Origin: Lachnospiraceae bacterium
GTDB taxonomy: Bacteria > Bacillota > Clostridia > Lachnospirales > Lachnospiraceae
Direction: 5' to 3'
Length of the DNA stretch: 64,000 nucleotides
Assembly: GCA_910575105.1 (NCBI GenBank)
Contig: CAJTDK010000008.1
Span: 124,001-188,000, forward strand
Below are positions 15,983 through 25,459 of this stretch, in pieces. The notes below the pieces were generated by a model, which was not told the DNA's origin, ran no database searches, and saw only the letters and a program-made list of their open reading frames with translations. The first letter of the stretch is position 1; every line of letters begins with the position of its first letter. Position numbers and translations under genes: made by a program.

Positions 15983-17065
15983 CTACTGCAGAAAATTCTT
16001 ATCTGCATACACCACCTTATATTTATCTTTGTGCCTCTCAAAAAAGAAAGTCATCAGTCTTTCAGACAGGAATCCCGGATAACGGTTCTGATAAGCATCC
16101 GTTTTCTGTCCGCCATGCTCTGCAACAGCGAAAAGAATAGGGAATATCCATCTGCATAGATCATCAAGCACATTTTTGCGCATAATGAACATATTACATG
16201 GTGAATAAAGATTACCCCGGAAGAATTCCTCCGCATCATTATATAGATCTTCATCCTGGCTTTTCAAATGATTCATCATATACTCCCAGTCTGACGGGTC
16301 GTGGCGGGACTTGTAGTTTTCTGCGAGACTTGGAGATACATAGAGTGGTATCGGGAGGATCACATCTATATTGTGCGCTTCCATACGCTCCAGCCAGTCC
16401 GCTGGCAAGATAAAATGCCGTCGGTAATGCTCAAGGCCCACCACTTCATCCTTCGCATTCTTCCAAATCCAGTAAAGTACCGCAAGCTCACAAAACCGCT
16501 TATTTTGAGACGAGATATTGTCTCCATTGTCATCCGTAAGAATCCCTGGAGTTAATCTCCTGCCTGTCAGTGCTGCCCCAGCCTGTATCTCCTGCTCATA
16601 TTTTTTTATTCTCCAGGCTTTGCATAAAGCTTTATCTCCGATACTTCTCGCGACATATACCGTTCCCTGAAGGTTACTGTTACATGCACGGCACTCCGTC
16701 AGCTTGTCCAGCTTTAAAAATTCCCTTCCTAACAAAGCGAAATACTTCTCAAGATACGCATTGCGCAGATTCAGATCCTGTTCAACAGTGACCGGGATAA
16801 TATCAGTAAAACCGCACTTTCGGAGTTCAGTCGTTAATCTTTCATGGTAAATGCCCCTTGTTCCGATATAGACAGCATATTCAGTATGTAATTTTGTATA
16901 TTTGTCAAAATGAATCACCGGCACATCCCCGATAAACGCAGTGTTTTTCTCTTTATTATTTACTAAATACGCTTCTATCGAAACATCAGCATATAAACCC
17001 GTCAGATATACTGCTAAAGTCTGTGCTCTGGAATGGGCACCAGCTATGTAAATATTTCGTTTCAT
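15983..17065 (-). CDS. DUF4422 capsular biosynthesis protein with N-terminal Rossmann-like domain
   Basis: 360 residues. Residues 1-95 (NIYIAGAHSRAQTLAVYL, then GDVPVIHFDKY) are a degenerate copy of the Rossmann-like domain found across this locus. Residues 130-345 form a DUF4422 (PF14393) domain with VGLEHYRRHFI, DVILPIP and YSPCNMFIMRK, thought to be a glycosyltransferase-type domain of capsule loci. The start overlaps the upstream gene's stop by 4 bases, so translation is coupled. The sugar added is unknown. Confidence 0.85.
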   Translation of the reverse strand: MKRNIYIAGAHSRAQTLAVYLTGLYADVSIEAYLVNNKEKNTAFIGDVPVIHFDKYTKLHTEYAVYIGTRGIYHERLTTELRKCGFTDIIPVTVEQDLNLRNAYLEKYFALLGREFLKLDKLTECRACNSNLQGTVYVARSIGDKALCKAWRIKKYEQEIQAGAALTGRRLTPGILTDDNGDNISSQNKRFCELAVLYWIWKNAKDEVVGLEHYRRHFILPADWLERMEAHNIDVILPIPLYVSPSLAENYKSRHDPSDWEYMMNHLKSQDEDLYNDAEEFFRGNLYSPCNMFIMRKNVLDDLCRWIFPILFAVAEHGGQKTDAYQNRYPGFLSERLMTFFFERHKDKYKVVYADKNFLQ

Positions 17066-18258
17066 AATAACCCAAACGCTCTCCCTGTCTGCTCTGAAAG
17101 AATTAATTCTTCATTTATTATATAAATATCCATATCCGGATATTTTTTCTTTAGTTCCATATATAGCTCTGTTCTTGATTTATAATAAGTATTTGCAATG
17201 ACAACCTTATCACAATCCGAAGTTTCCAGCTCATCGGGCCTGCTGACTTTTAACCCCATTTTTTGCAGCTCCATATAATTTTTATCCAGCCACAGCACTA
17301 CATGACAGAAATTTGTTTTTTCTAAATAGTTATACAGTCTTTGCCCATATGTCCCTGCTCCATATAAAACTATCCTGCTTCCCTTTTTTATCCCGCTGAA
17401 CGGAAAAAGATAATCCAGCCCGTCGAACCCACAGTACAGACTATCTGCACGGGGAAGCATTAAAAACAACATATATTTTAGCCATTGTTCCCTCAGATCA
17501 TAAATACCTTTATATTTCTCAAAACTTTTACTGACCGTATTATATAGCAGGTAAAACCGCACCCTCTCATCTCTATAATCCCGGTTACTTTTTATCATGG
17601 ATGAGGTTGTCTGACGGTAATGATACAGGCATTCATGCATTACATATATACTATCCACATTCAGCAAAGCCGGATAAATACACGCTGCATCTTCCCCCAT
17701 TGCTATCCTGTCATCTACATCCATCTGGTACGGTATGATCTTTTCCCTTTTGAACAACTTATCCCAAATCCCAGGAAATATATTCCAGTCAAAAAAGACC
17801 TCGCCAACAATCATTTGGGGATATACTTCGGCAATCAATTTCTCCTTATCATATCTCCCTTCGCCGACTCCGTGATATACTCTTTTTGAGACACTCCCTG
17901 TATCGTCAAAACGCCCGCACATAACCGCATCAACATTATACGCCTTCAGACCGTGATAAAGCTTCTCGTACATGTCCGGTTCGATCCAGTCATCTCCGTC
18001 AACACTGCCAACATATTGTCCTGTTGCCGCCCGAATCCCGGCTTTTCTTGCGCTGACCAAGCCTCCGTTTTCTTTGTGTATCACTTTTATGCGGGTATCT
18101 TTCAATACATACTCATCACAAATCCTGCCACTTGAATCTGTAGAACCATCATCAACTAGGATAATCTCCAAGTCCGCATATGTCTGGCCGCATATACTGT
18201 CTACACATCGAATAAGATATTTTTCCTCATTGTAAATCGGTACTATTATACTTATCAT
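17062..18258 (-). CDS. GT2-family glycosyltransferase with C-terminal Rossmann-like domain
   Basis: 398 residues. The N-terminal GT-A domain opens ISIIVPIYNEEKYL and has ILVDDGSTDSSG and the DXD-type SVDGDDW near residue 90. The C-terminal portion (about 295-390; RIVLYGAGTYGQRLYNYL, then LWLDKNY and KVVIANTYYKS) is the Rossmann-like domain shared with neighbours. It probably adds one sugar of the repeat unit at the cytoplasmic membrane face. No strong ribosome site is seen; TAAATAA precedes the ATG, so coupling from upstream is likely. Confidence 0.9.
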   Translation of the reverse strand: MISIIVPIYNEEKYLIRCVDSICGQTYADLEIILVDDGSTDSSGRICDEYVLKDTRIKVIHKENGGLVSARKAGIRAATGQYVGSVDGDDWIEPDMYEKLYHGLKAYNVDAVMCGRFDDTGSVSKRVYHGVGEGRYDKEKLIAEVYPQMIVGEVFFDWNIFPGIWDKLFKREKIIPYQMDVDDRIAMGEDAACIYPALLNVDSIYVMHECLYHYRQTTSSMIKSNRDYRDERVRFYLLYNTVSKSFEKYKGIYDLREQWLKYMLFLMLPRADSLYCGFDGLDYLFPFSGIKKGSRIVLYGAGTYGQRLYNYLEKTNFCHVVLWLDKNYMELQKMGLKVSRPDELETSDCDKVVIANTYYKSRTELYMELKKKYPDMDIYIINEELILSEQTGRAFGLL

Positions 18259-18300
18259 TTATTTATCACAACTATCCTTTACGTCAGCCAGAAGCTATTT

Positions 18301-19401
18301 TTACCCCGTATCAGCAAAATCATTTCTTCCAATTCTTTCCATGATTTTTTTACAGGTTCGGATCATCTTCTGTCTTTCTTTTATCTGTTCTTCATCAAAC
18401 CATGTCGCGGCATACTGATGGACACCATATGTATTTGATGTAGGATAACCAAAGCCATACTCATTGATTGGCGCAAAATAGTCCGATGCCAAAACAACAC
18501 CTCCACGAATAAGCTGTGTCCTTCCATTTTTAATTAATCCATGGCTTCCTAACACTCTGGTTTGATAATTCGGCGAAGCAGTCATGTTCAGGGAACCATC
18601 TTCATTCTTAAAAAGCAAACCTTTATAACTTTCCATCATATCTCTAACAATACAGTTACCTTTACATGCTCCAAATCCATGCCCTAAATTAACACTAAAA
18701 GAGTTTTCAAAGCCAAAAAAGCTTTCAAACTGCAACAGATCATCCAACGGTTTTACCATCTCAACATCAATATCAAAATAAAGACCGCCATAATGAAAAA
18801 TAATATCCAGCCTTGCAAAATCCGGGACAAATCCCCATTTCCCTTCCTGATAAGCCTGATACATGTATAAATTTTTGGTAACGTCATAGTTGGTTTCATT
18901 CCATTGTACGATCTCATAATCAGAACAATATTTTTTCCATGTTTCAATATTCTTTAAATATTGTTCAGGAATACTGCCGCCGCCAAACCAAATATAATGT
19001 ATAGTCTTTGGTATCACAGATGTTTTCCTATCCCCTGGAAATATATCCCGTTTTTGACCTTTCCTAAAAAAATGCGGGAGGTAACACTCAAGATCATCCA
19101 TTTTCCTGCACCGGTCTAATTGCTCCAACAATTCATCCGCGTATTTAAGTGTCGTGATGATCAATATACATTCCCTGATTTCACCTCCAGCTTCAGCCAA
19201 TGGAATAACCTTAATCTTTCTTTGATTAACAGTTATTGCTGTATCCGCTTTATAATTGTCTATCACATACAAAATATTTTTTTCAAAACCGTACTGATCA
19301 CATATATCAAAAAAATTTTTTCCGGCTCCAATACATACAATTTTCCGGTTTAAACATATTTGGTAAAATTCTTGTGCTGTGCAATTCATAATTTTCAGCA
19401 T
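18301..19401 (-). CDS. GT32-type (DXD) glycosyltransferase with N-terminal Rossmann-like domain
   Basis: 366 residues. Residues 15-105 (KIVCIGAGKNFFDIC, YVIDNY, CILIITTLKY) match the shared Rossmann-like domain. From about 128 comes the GT32/Gly_transf_sug signature IPKTIHYIWFGGG, then GFVPDFARLDIIFHYGGLYFDIDVE, where DID is the metal-binding DXD. The C-terminal half contains SFSVNLGHGFGACKGN. Family members transfer hexoses from nucleotide donors. It starts 2 bases after the GT2 gene, within one operon. Confidence 0.9.
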   Translation of the reverse strand: MLKIMNCTAQEFYQICLNRKIVCIGAGKNFFDICDQYGFEKNILYVIDNYKADTAITVNQRKIKVIPLAEAGGEIRECILIITTLKYADELLEQLDRCRKMDDLECYLPHFFRKGQKRDIFPGDRKTSVIPKTIHYIWFGGGSIPEQYLKNIETWKKYCSDYEIVQWNETNYDVTKNLYMYQAYQEGKWGFVPDFARLDIIFHYGGLYFDIDVEMVKPLDDLLQFESFFGFENSFSVNLGHGFGACKGNCIVRDMMESYKGLLFKNEDGSLNMTASPNYQTRVLGSHGLIKNGRTQLIRGGVVLASDYFAPINEYGFGYPTSNTYGVHQYAATWFDEEQIKERQKMIRTCKKIMERIGRNDFADTG

Positions 19402-19403
19402 AT

Positions 19404-20546
19404 CTATATCCTTTGCATACCTTCAATAATTTTTTTTACCGTGATAACCCCCACTCCCATGCTTTTCCCTAATTGATAAACAGCCGGGACCATATCATCC
19501 ATAAGAGAATTCACGATAAGATCCACTCCGGGCAGGTCTTCGTCCGGACTATATATAGTATCCTCACTAATAATATAGCGTGCATTTTGATCAATAAAGT
19601 ATGCGGCCTTAACAGATGAACCATGCAATTCTTTGAAAATCTGACGTCCAACATCTGAATAACCATATATCGCAATATTTTTTATACCCTTTGGAATAAA
19701 AAAATTTTCAAATCTTATACCATTGCGTAAAATGTTAAGCCATTTATCATAAACATAATTTTTTTCCTTTAATAAATCCATAGTCCTGACTCTTGCCAAT
19801 GCAATTTCCCATTGCTGTTTTTCCAGCTTTCTCATATCGTCATCTGTCAAGACATTATTATTTCTTAATATAGACAACATTTCCGATTCAGACTTCATCA
19901 TTTTCGCTGTATTCCATGACACATTTTTTCCATTCACAATATGTTCATACAAAACCTGTTGATTTAATTGTATTTTTGCATCCTCTCCATACATGCAGAG
20001 CCATAACAGCCAGTCATCCGCCCCATTGTTTTCCATTACACAGTTCCTCCATACAAGAGGGATTGCATCTCTTCTAAGTAATACCTGTCCGGGAGATACG
20101 ATAAAATTACCATTATTAAGCATATATTCTTTTGAGAGAACCTTATGAAATGGTCTTCTATTATCATAATAATAACGATTTTCGTTTATTGCCTGGCAAA
20201 TAACCGCATCTGCGTCACCAAGTTTATCTAACTGATCTCTAAAATAGTCTGAGCTGATCCTATCATCCTGGTCTAAGAACAGGATATAGTCCCCATTGCT
20301 TTTATTTAATCCTTCTAATCTTGCACCATGTATTCCATGGTTATAATCCAGATTGTATAAAAAAATCTTTATATCAATTCGAGAAAAATCTTTTGATATT
20401 TTCTTTTCCGGATCATCATTAACAAATATAAGTTCTATTTTATAATCTTCATCTAATCTTCCATATGAGGATTTTACCTGCCTGATAATTTCCGATATAT
20501 ATTTTTCTCCACGAAATAACGGTACTATTACACTGATCAGTTCCAT
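19404..20546 (-). CDS. GT2-family glycosyltransferase with C-terminal Rossmann-like domain
   Basis: 380 residues from ATG 20546, which has GGGAG upstream (an in-frame GTG lies 6 bases earlier). GT-A features are ISVIVPLFRGEKYI, LIFVNDDPEK and the DXD-like FLDQDDR. The last about 95 residues (KNIAIYGYSDVGRQIFKEL, YFIDQNARY, DLIVNSLMDD) are the shared Rossmann-like domain. It overlaps the end of the RgpF-like gene by 10 bases. It likely extends the polysaccharide repeat unit. Confidence 0.88.
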   Translation of the reverse strand: MELISVIVPLFRGEKYISEIIRQVKSSYGRLDEDYKIELIFVNDDPEKKISKDFSRIDIKIFLYNLDYNHGIHGARLEGLNKSNGDYILFLDQDDRISSDYFRDQLDKLGDADAVICQAINENRYYYDNRRPFHKVLSKEYMLNNGNFIVSPGQVLLRRDAIPLVWRNCVMENNGADDWLLWLCMYGEDAKIQLNQQVLYEHIVNGKNVSWNTAKMMKSESEMLSILRNNNVLTDDDMRKLEKQQWEIALARVRTMDLLKEKNYVYDKWLNILRNGIRFENFFIPKGIKNIAIYGYSDVGRQIFKELHGSSVKAAYFIDQNARYIISEDTIYSPDEDLPGVDLIVNSLMDDMVPAVYQLGKSMGVGVITVKKIIEGMQRI

Positions 20547-21856
20547 AACCACTCCCTATCAATCATTAATTTACTTCTAAAAATCCTCATTTCGTCAAAT
20601 GACTGATTCCAAAACACGATATAATTATCTACTCTTTTGGCTTCTAAATTTTTTATCATTTCTTTTTGAATATTCTCTTTAAGAACAGTAATAACTACTG
20701 CACTATCTGACCAGTCATTTATTTTATAAATTGAATACACCGGCAATCCGTTAATTATTTCATCCTCATGTTTTCCACTTACCAAATAAGCATATGGTAA
20801 TATATCCCTCTCCTCCAGCAAATAAAGGCAGAATCTGCCAAATACTCCTGCACCATACAAATATAATTTCTTATCTATATTTTGTTCCGCAAAACGCACA
20901 ACTCTTTCCCTGTTTATTTTGTAATCTTCCAAATCTCTGATTGTAGCAATCGGGAAAAAGTTCCTAGCCTCTGAAAAAAGTGCACTGACAGAGTACTGCA
21001 GATAACCGGTCTGCTCCCTGGCATATTCTATAGTCATAACTGTAGCTGTCTCAAAACCTGCATCCTGCGCAACATATGGAAATAAACGTTCTATCCCATA
21101 ACTCAGATAATTTTGCTCTTTCAGCCTTTCATCATCAAAATCGGTATATTTCCAGCCGAACTCCAACAGTTTCTGTAATGCTTCACTCCTAAACCATAGG
21201 GTTGTCCCTAAAGTAATCGGAGGTTTCTCTATTGCTATGTCAGCATTTAGCTTAAGCCTGTCCACAAGTTCTTTAGTAATACCAAAACTTTCCCCCCATC
21301 CATATCCATACCACTCACGGAAATGATCACCAATTGGTTCCGGAGGCGCCAGAATTCCCATCTTCGGATTTTCTATGAACAAGTGCAGAATATTATCAAT
21401 ATAACCGGCACTGTTAATCAGATTCCCCCACAGATTTTTAATCCAAAGTTCTGTATCTTTTTTCATCTCTGCACAATGTTCTTTTTTGTCATGAAGAAAA
21501 CAGACGTATTCATATTTTTTTACGATATCCACGCTCGTAACCAAAAACGCACTTACATCCCGGCCACGATTTTCTTTCAAAATATACTGTATGTATGTTC
21601 TTCCTGATAAAGATACATGTTCCCGAACTTTCTCCAGTATTTCTTCTTTGGAAGAAATGATATATACGTCTATAGCGTTTTGTATTCCGTCGAGGTAAAG
21701 CCAGTATACAGATAATGTATCCATGTAATACAGATAAAGGATGATAGCTGTTTTTTCATATATTTCACCATCCATAGTATCTGATAAACTCTCTTTTGAA
21801 GAAGATAAAATATAAGTTAAATTTTTTTCATATCTGATATCAAATACATTTTTCAT
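20537..21856 (-). CDS. RgpF-like (rhamnan synthesis) protein with C-terminal Rossmann-like domain
   Basis: 439 residues. The central region has YILKENRGRDVSAFL, YVCFLHDKKE, MGILAPPEP and TLWFRSEALQKL, the pattern of RgpF/PF05045 proteins, which act as glycosyltransferases in rhamnose-glucose polysaccharide assembly. The C-terminal about 100 residues (KLYLYGAGVFGRFCLYLLEE, YLVSGKH, SAVVITVLKEN) are the shared Rossmann-like domain. Rhamnose as substrate is family knowledge, not visible here, and no rhamnose pathway genes are in the window. Confidence 0.85.
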   Translation of the reverse strand: MKNVFDIRYEKNLTYILSSSKESLSDTMDGEIYEKTAIILYLYYMDTLSVYWLYLDGIQNAIDVYIISSKEEILEKVREHVSLSGRTYIQYILKENRGRDVSAFLVTSVDIVKKYEYVCFLHDKKEHCAEMKKDTELWIKNLWGNLINSAGYIDNILHLFIENPKMGILAPPEPIGDHFREWYGYGWGESFGITKELVDRLKLNADIAIEKPPITLGTTLWFRSEALQKLLEFGWKYTDFDDERLKEQNYLSYGIERLFPYVAQDAGFETATVMTIEYAREQTGYLQYSVSALFSEARNFFPIATIRDLEDYKINRERVVRFAEQNIDKKLYLYGAGVFGRFCLYLLEERDILPYAYLVSGKHEDEIINGLPVYSIYKINDWSDSAVVITVLKENIQKEMIKNLEAKRVDNYIVFWNQSFDEMRIFRSKLMIDREWLWN

Positions 21857-21883
21857 TAATCATTATCCTTTTTTTATAAATTA

Positions 21884-23344
21884 TCAGACTTTATCAAAAT
21901 ACTTCAAGAATGCTTTACTATTTTCTACATTCTTAATTTTTTTATTAATACTCTGTATATCTCTTCTTACCATACCCTTTTCCAACCATTCCATCATTTC
22001 AGTGTTACTTGAAAATGCAAAACCATTCCGATTAACTGTTACCTGTTTGTATACATTTCCGCTTTGAGCATTAGTAAGAACAAAACATCCTGCTTCATAT
22101 ACCTCATAATATGTGAAACTGTATGTTTCAGGCCATACAGAACCAATATAGGCTATATCTATACCATATTGAAGTAATGCTTCTGTCATCCTAGGAACAT
22201 GTTCAGATTCTTTTAATGCCACTGGAACATACCATACATTCTTTATTTTCAAATCATCGGGACAATCACCTAAACAATAGAACTCATATTTACAACGGAA
22301 TCTATCAACCAGCATAGCAAACTGCTCCCATCCCTTACTCCAAGAACAAACACCAATATACGCAATCCTGATACGGCTGTTCACCTGCTTTACACATGTC
22401 TCCTGTTCAAAATCCAAATGTGGCAGCTCAGCAATCTCAATATGCTTATAAAACGGCTCTACTCTTGCCTTTGCATCTGCAGAAGGCGCAATCATTAATA
22501 CCTTATACTTCTCGAATAGTGCCTGATAAAAATGTAGCAATCTCCTTCGCTCTTCGTCTGCACTGCAGGTATTACAGACCATCTTCCCTTCCGCATCTAT
22601 GCAAAGTTTTTTATCTTTGTATAAAAACCGATGTGTACAAAGACAGGCATAATCATGAATATAATATAAAACTCTGGTTTCTACAGTAAAGGACTCGAGC
22701 AAGGTCTCTATTGTGTTCCAATTGTAATACAAACTATGTATAATCATACCCTTGATTTTAGGATAAAACTTTACCAGGCTGTCAGACCGAAACAAACCCT
22801 GATATATTCCATTTGCGCTTATCGCCCAAAAAACAGGTTCTCTCATGCCTGCCTGAAAATAAAGTAAAGGAATAATTTCTAACGTTTGAAAACCTGACTG
22901 ATGAAGTTGCTCTAATTGTCCGTCTATAAATTTCCTCGAACCATTCATTTGCCACATCGCATGAATACCTCCGCATACAGCAATACAATGGCTGGCTTCC
23001 AATGACTTTGACACTGTGAGTTCTTTTTCTTTCTGCTTTACGAGACACACAGTTATTATATCAATAATGTCAAAATTTCCGTACCTTCTGACTTGGGCAA
23101 GAACTTCTTCAACATAATGATTACATACAATCACCAAGGTTTCATCCATTTTCTCTTTTCTCAAATGTTCAGGGGAAAAAATAATTTTATGATCTAAAAT
23201 AGTTCCCCATTTTTCTGCATTATTATCTACAAAATAAGTAAAACACTCATCAAGCAAATCTTTATATACTGTATAAAAGTTCCCTGTTCCCCAAACAATG
23301 ATCTTCTTATACCTGTCAAAAAAATTTCTTATATATTGCCCCAT
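21884..23344 (-). CDS. Glycosyltransferase (GT-B, GT4-like) with N-terminal Rossmann-like domain
   Basis: 486 residues. N-terminal about 105 residues (KIIVWGTGNFYTVYKDL, YFVDNNAEKWG, ETLVIVCNHYVEE) are the shared domain. The C-terminal half has IRIAYIGVCSWSKGWEQF and YGIDIAYIGSVWPETYSFTYYEVYEAGCFVL, which resemble the donor-binding half of GT-B enzymes with a glutamate-rich PETYSFTYYE block. A cysteine cluster near residues 258-266 (LCID and VCNTCSA) is odd for a glycosyltransferase. AGGTGG precedes ATG 23344. Confidence 0.8.
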   Translation of the reverse strand: MGQYIRNFFDRYKKIIVWGTGNFYTVYKDLLDECFTYFVDNNAEKWGTILDHKIIFSPEHLRKEKMDETLVIVCNHYVEEVLAQVRRYGNFDIIDIITVCLVKQKEKELTVSKSLEASHCIAVCGGIHAMWQMNGSRKFIDGQLEQLHQSGFQTLEIIPLLYFQAGMREPVFWAISANGIYQGLFRSDSLVKFYPKIKGMIIHSLYYNWNTIETLLESFTVETRVLYYIHDYACLCTHRFLYKDKKLCIDAEGKMVCNTCSADEERRRLLHFYQALFEKYKVLMIAPSADAKARVEPFYKHIEIAELPHLDFEQETCVKQVNSRIRIAYIGVCSWSKGWEQFAMLVDRFRCKYEFYCLGDCPDDLKIKNVWYVPVALKESEHVPRMTEALLQYGIDIAYIGSVWPETYSFTYYEVYEAGCFVLTNAQSGNVYKQVTVNRNGFAFSSNTEMMEWLEKGMVRRDIQSINKKIKNVENSKAFLKYFDKV

Positions 23345-23377
23345 TAAAAATCCACCTGTTCTTTTCTATAGCGTTCT

Positions 23378-24931
23378 TTAGTATAATTCATTAATTATCT
23401 CTTCTAACGACATTACCGGACAATCTATTCTATATCTTCGAATATTATCTAAAATATCTCCAAATTTGTATTCATGTATAACAGTAACAATAATTGCATC
23501 TACTTTTTCCATATCACACCCCAATCCGCATACCTTAATTCCTGGAAATACAAGACTTTCATTTTGGTCAATTATATATTCAACAGCAATTCCTTCCTGC
23601 AATAATTCTGAAACCAGATGTCTGCCCAAGACGCCCAAACCATATACAGCAATTTGTTTACAATCATATTTTTTTAAATAATCTGAAAGATATCGATTCT
23701 GTTCTCTTAAAGTCATCCATTTATCAAGCAATAAAATATAATCTCTCTGCTTTTCAATTTCGCATTCAAACTTATTTTCCTCAACATCTGCATTTTTAGA
23801 CCTTTCCGTGCTGTTTTTATTATACTTACTGTTTACCTTTTTTTTCGTATTCCTTAATATTTCCAGGTATCCATATTTATTCTTTTTATCAGGTTCTAGG
23901 CACATCCCCTCCCCCCATTCATTAAAAGCATTAATAAATAGAAATTCATTATCTTCTTTCAGATTTTTTTTCATGAGTAGATATAAATATTTTTCAAATA
24001 TATCCAAAGATACATTATTCAAAAATGTTCCTTTCTTTCCCCGGCGCGGTGTATCATCATAATCTGTAAATACACCATAATAGGTTTTACATTTTTTTAT
24101 TGGCTCTGCTTTTAATGCATTTTCCCATATAGATTTATAATCATAATTTCTTACACTGCTTGTCCACCGTACATCTATTTCAATACCTTTCGACCTTGGA
24201 GTAAAATACATTAAAGGCCCGTTTAAAAGTACAGCATCTATGCCATTCATCTTTCTTAGTATAGATAATCCAATGATATAAATATCATTAATCCCATTTT
24301 TCCTGGCGACATTTTTCCATAAATTTATCATTTCAGGCAAACAGCCGATTCTTTCAGGTTTGTATATCAGAAAAACAGGTGCTCCATTTTTTCTTATATA
24401 TCTTTTATCTTGGAAAAAGGGCAGCAAATACTCTATATGCTTTTTCCATTCTGCTTCTCTCCCATACTTTTGATCTAATAATATTTCATCTTCCATAATA
24501 GGATTTTTGTGATCTTTTTCATCTGCAATCAGCCATTCATTTATTTCATAGTTTATTTTACTCCATGTCCTCCCCCAACTTTCATTCGCCCAGCAAAAGC
24601 AAAATGGCATATTAACATCTTTCCATTCCAAAAGATTTTCTGCCGGTTTTTCTAAAATTTTTCTTCCCTCTTTAAAATAATAATGATAAAAACAAAAACC
24701 ATCTAAAAGATACTTTCGGGCTATTTCTGCTTGCCATAACATCGTTGATTTATCCATAAGATCATAATAGTTATCATTCAGAGGCTCTCTCGGCTGATAG
24801 TGTCCATCAAAAAGTTTTTCTGCCTTCTTAGCTGCGATCCATTCTGTATACCCTTCTCCCCACCATTCATTATTCTCTGGAACTTCATGGAACTGCGGTA
24901 AATACATTGCGATTGCCTTTATTCTATTCAT
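23378..24931 (-). CDS. WbsX-like (GH99-related) glycan enzyme with C-terminal Rossmann-like domain
   Basis: 517 residues. The start IKAIAMYLPQFHEVPENNEWWG and the block GYTEW, HYQPREPL, FYHYYF, FCWANESWGR typify WbsX/PF14307 proteins of O-antigen loci, related to glycoside hydrolase family 99. The FINAFNEWGEG motif near residue 350 is also diagnostic. Residues about 415-515 (QIAVYGLGVLGRHLVSELL, YIIDQNESL, DAIIVTVIHEYK) are the shared Rossmann-like domain. Whether it is a transferase or a processing hydrolase is not known. Confidence 0.88.
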   Translation of the reverse strand: MNRIKAIAMYLPQFHEVPENNEWWGEGYTEWIAAKKAEKLFDGHYQPREPLNDNYYDLMDKSTMLWQAEIARKYLLDGFCFYHYYFKEGRKILEKPAENLLEWKDVNMPFCFCWANESWGRTWSKINYEINEWLIADEKDHKNPIMEDEILLDQKYGREAEWKKHIEYLLPFFQDKRYIRKNGAPVFLIYKPERIGCLPEMINLWKNVARKNGINDIYIIGLSILRKMNGIDAVLLNGPLMYFTPRSKGIEIDVRWTSSVRNYDYKSIWENALKAEPIKKCKTYYGVFTDYDDTPRRGKKGTFLNNVSLDIFEKYLYLLMKKNLKEDNEFLFINAFNEWGEGMCLEPDKKNKYGYLEILRNTKKKVNSKYNKNSTERSKNADVEENKFECEIEKQRDYILLLDKWMTLREQNRYLSDYLKKYDCKQIAVYGLGVLGRHLVSELLQEGIAVEYIIDQNESLVFPGIKVCGLGCDMEKVDAIIVTVIHEYKFGDILDNIRRYRIDCPVMSLEEIINELY

Positions 24932-24970
24932 TTGGGATCATTTTTCCTTTCTTTATATAACTATCTTTTC

Positions 24971-25432
24971 TTAAACCGCCCAAAGGATATCCTCAACAGA
25001 AACAATTTCTGCATTTGTCAACTCTCTTATTTCCAAATATATTTTGTCAAAATAATGCAAAGCTGTGACAATAATCACGTCTACTTCCGGCATTGCGTAT
25101 GAGGGCTTTAAAATAGTTATATCTGCACTGATTTCATCTGCATTCCTATCAACAGCATAACTGACCTCAATTCCTTCTCGTCTCAATTCACTAAGCAGAA
25201 GCATTCCAATTTCTTTCATTCCGTATATTGCTACCGTTCGGTATTCATTTCGTTTAAAATATTCTGTCAGTTTTTTTTGTTCCTGCATTAGTCCAAGCCA
25301 ATGAATCAAAATATCATAAAATTCAAGATATTTATTTGCTTTGTCAATTTCTTCTTCTGTCCTTTTCCTATAATATCTTACAGTTCGTTCTAAAATAAGT
25401 ATCGCAATAAAACAAGGTACAATAAAAATCAT
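24971..25432 (-). CDS. Stand-alone Rossmann-like domain with N-terminal membrane anchor
   Basis: 153 residues from ATG 25432 (AAGGAAG upstream; a TTG 21 bases earlier is possible). Residues 1-15 are hydrophobic (MIFIVPCFIAILILE), followed by basic RTVRYYRKR, so it is probably a single-pass or signal-anchor protein. Residues 60-150 (TVAIYGMKEIGMLLLSELRREG, YAVDRNADE, DVIIVTALHYFDK) are the shared Rossmann-like domain, with no catalytic domain attached. The helical link resembles the one before the domain in the WbsX-like protein upstream. It may recruit the tagged enzymes to the membrane; that is inference. Confidence 0.72.
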   Translation of the reverse strand: MIFIVPCFIAILILERTVRYYRKRTEEEIDKANKYLEFYDILIHWLGLMQEQKKLTEYFKRNEYRTVAIYGMKEIGMLLLSELRREGIEVSYAVDRNADEISADITILKPSYAMPEVDVIIVTALHYFDKIYLEIRELTNAEIVSVEDILWAV

Positions 25433-25459
25433 CTTAAACGTCTTCCTTTTCAATACTCT

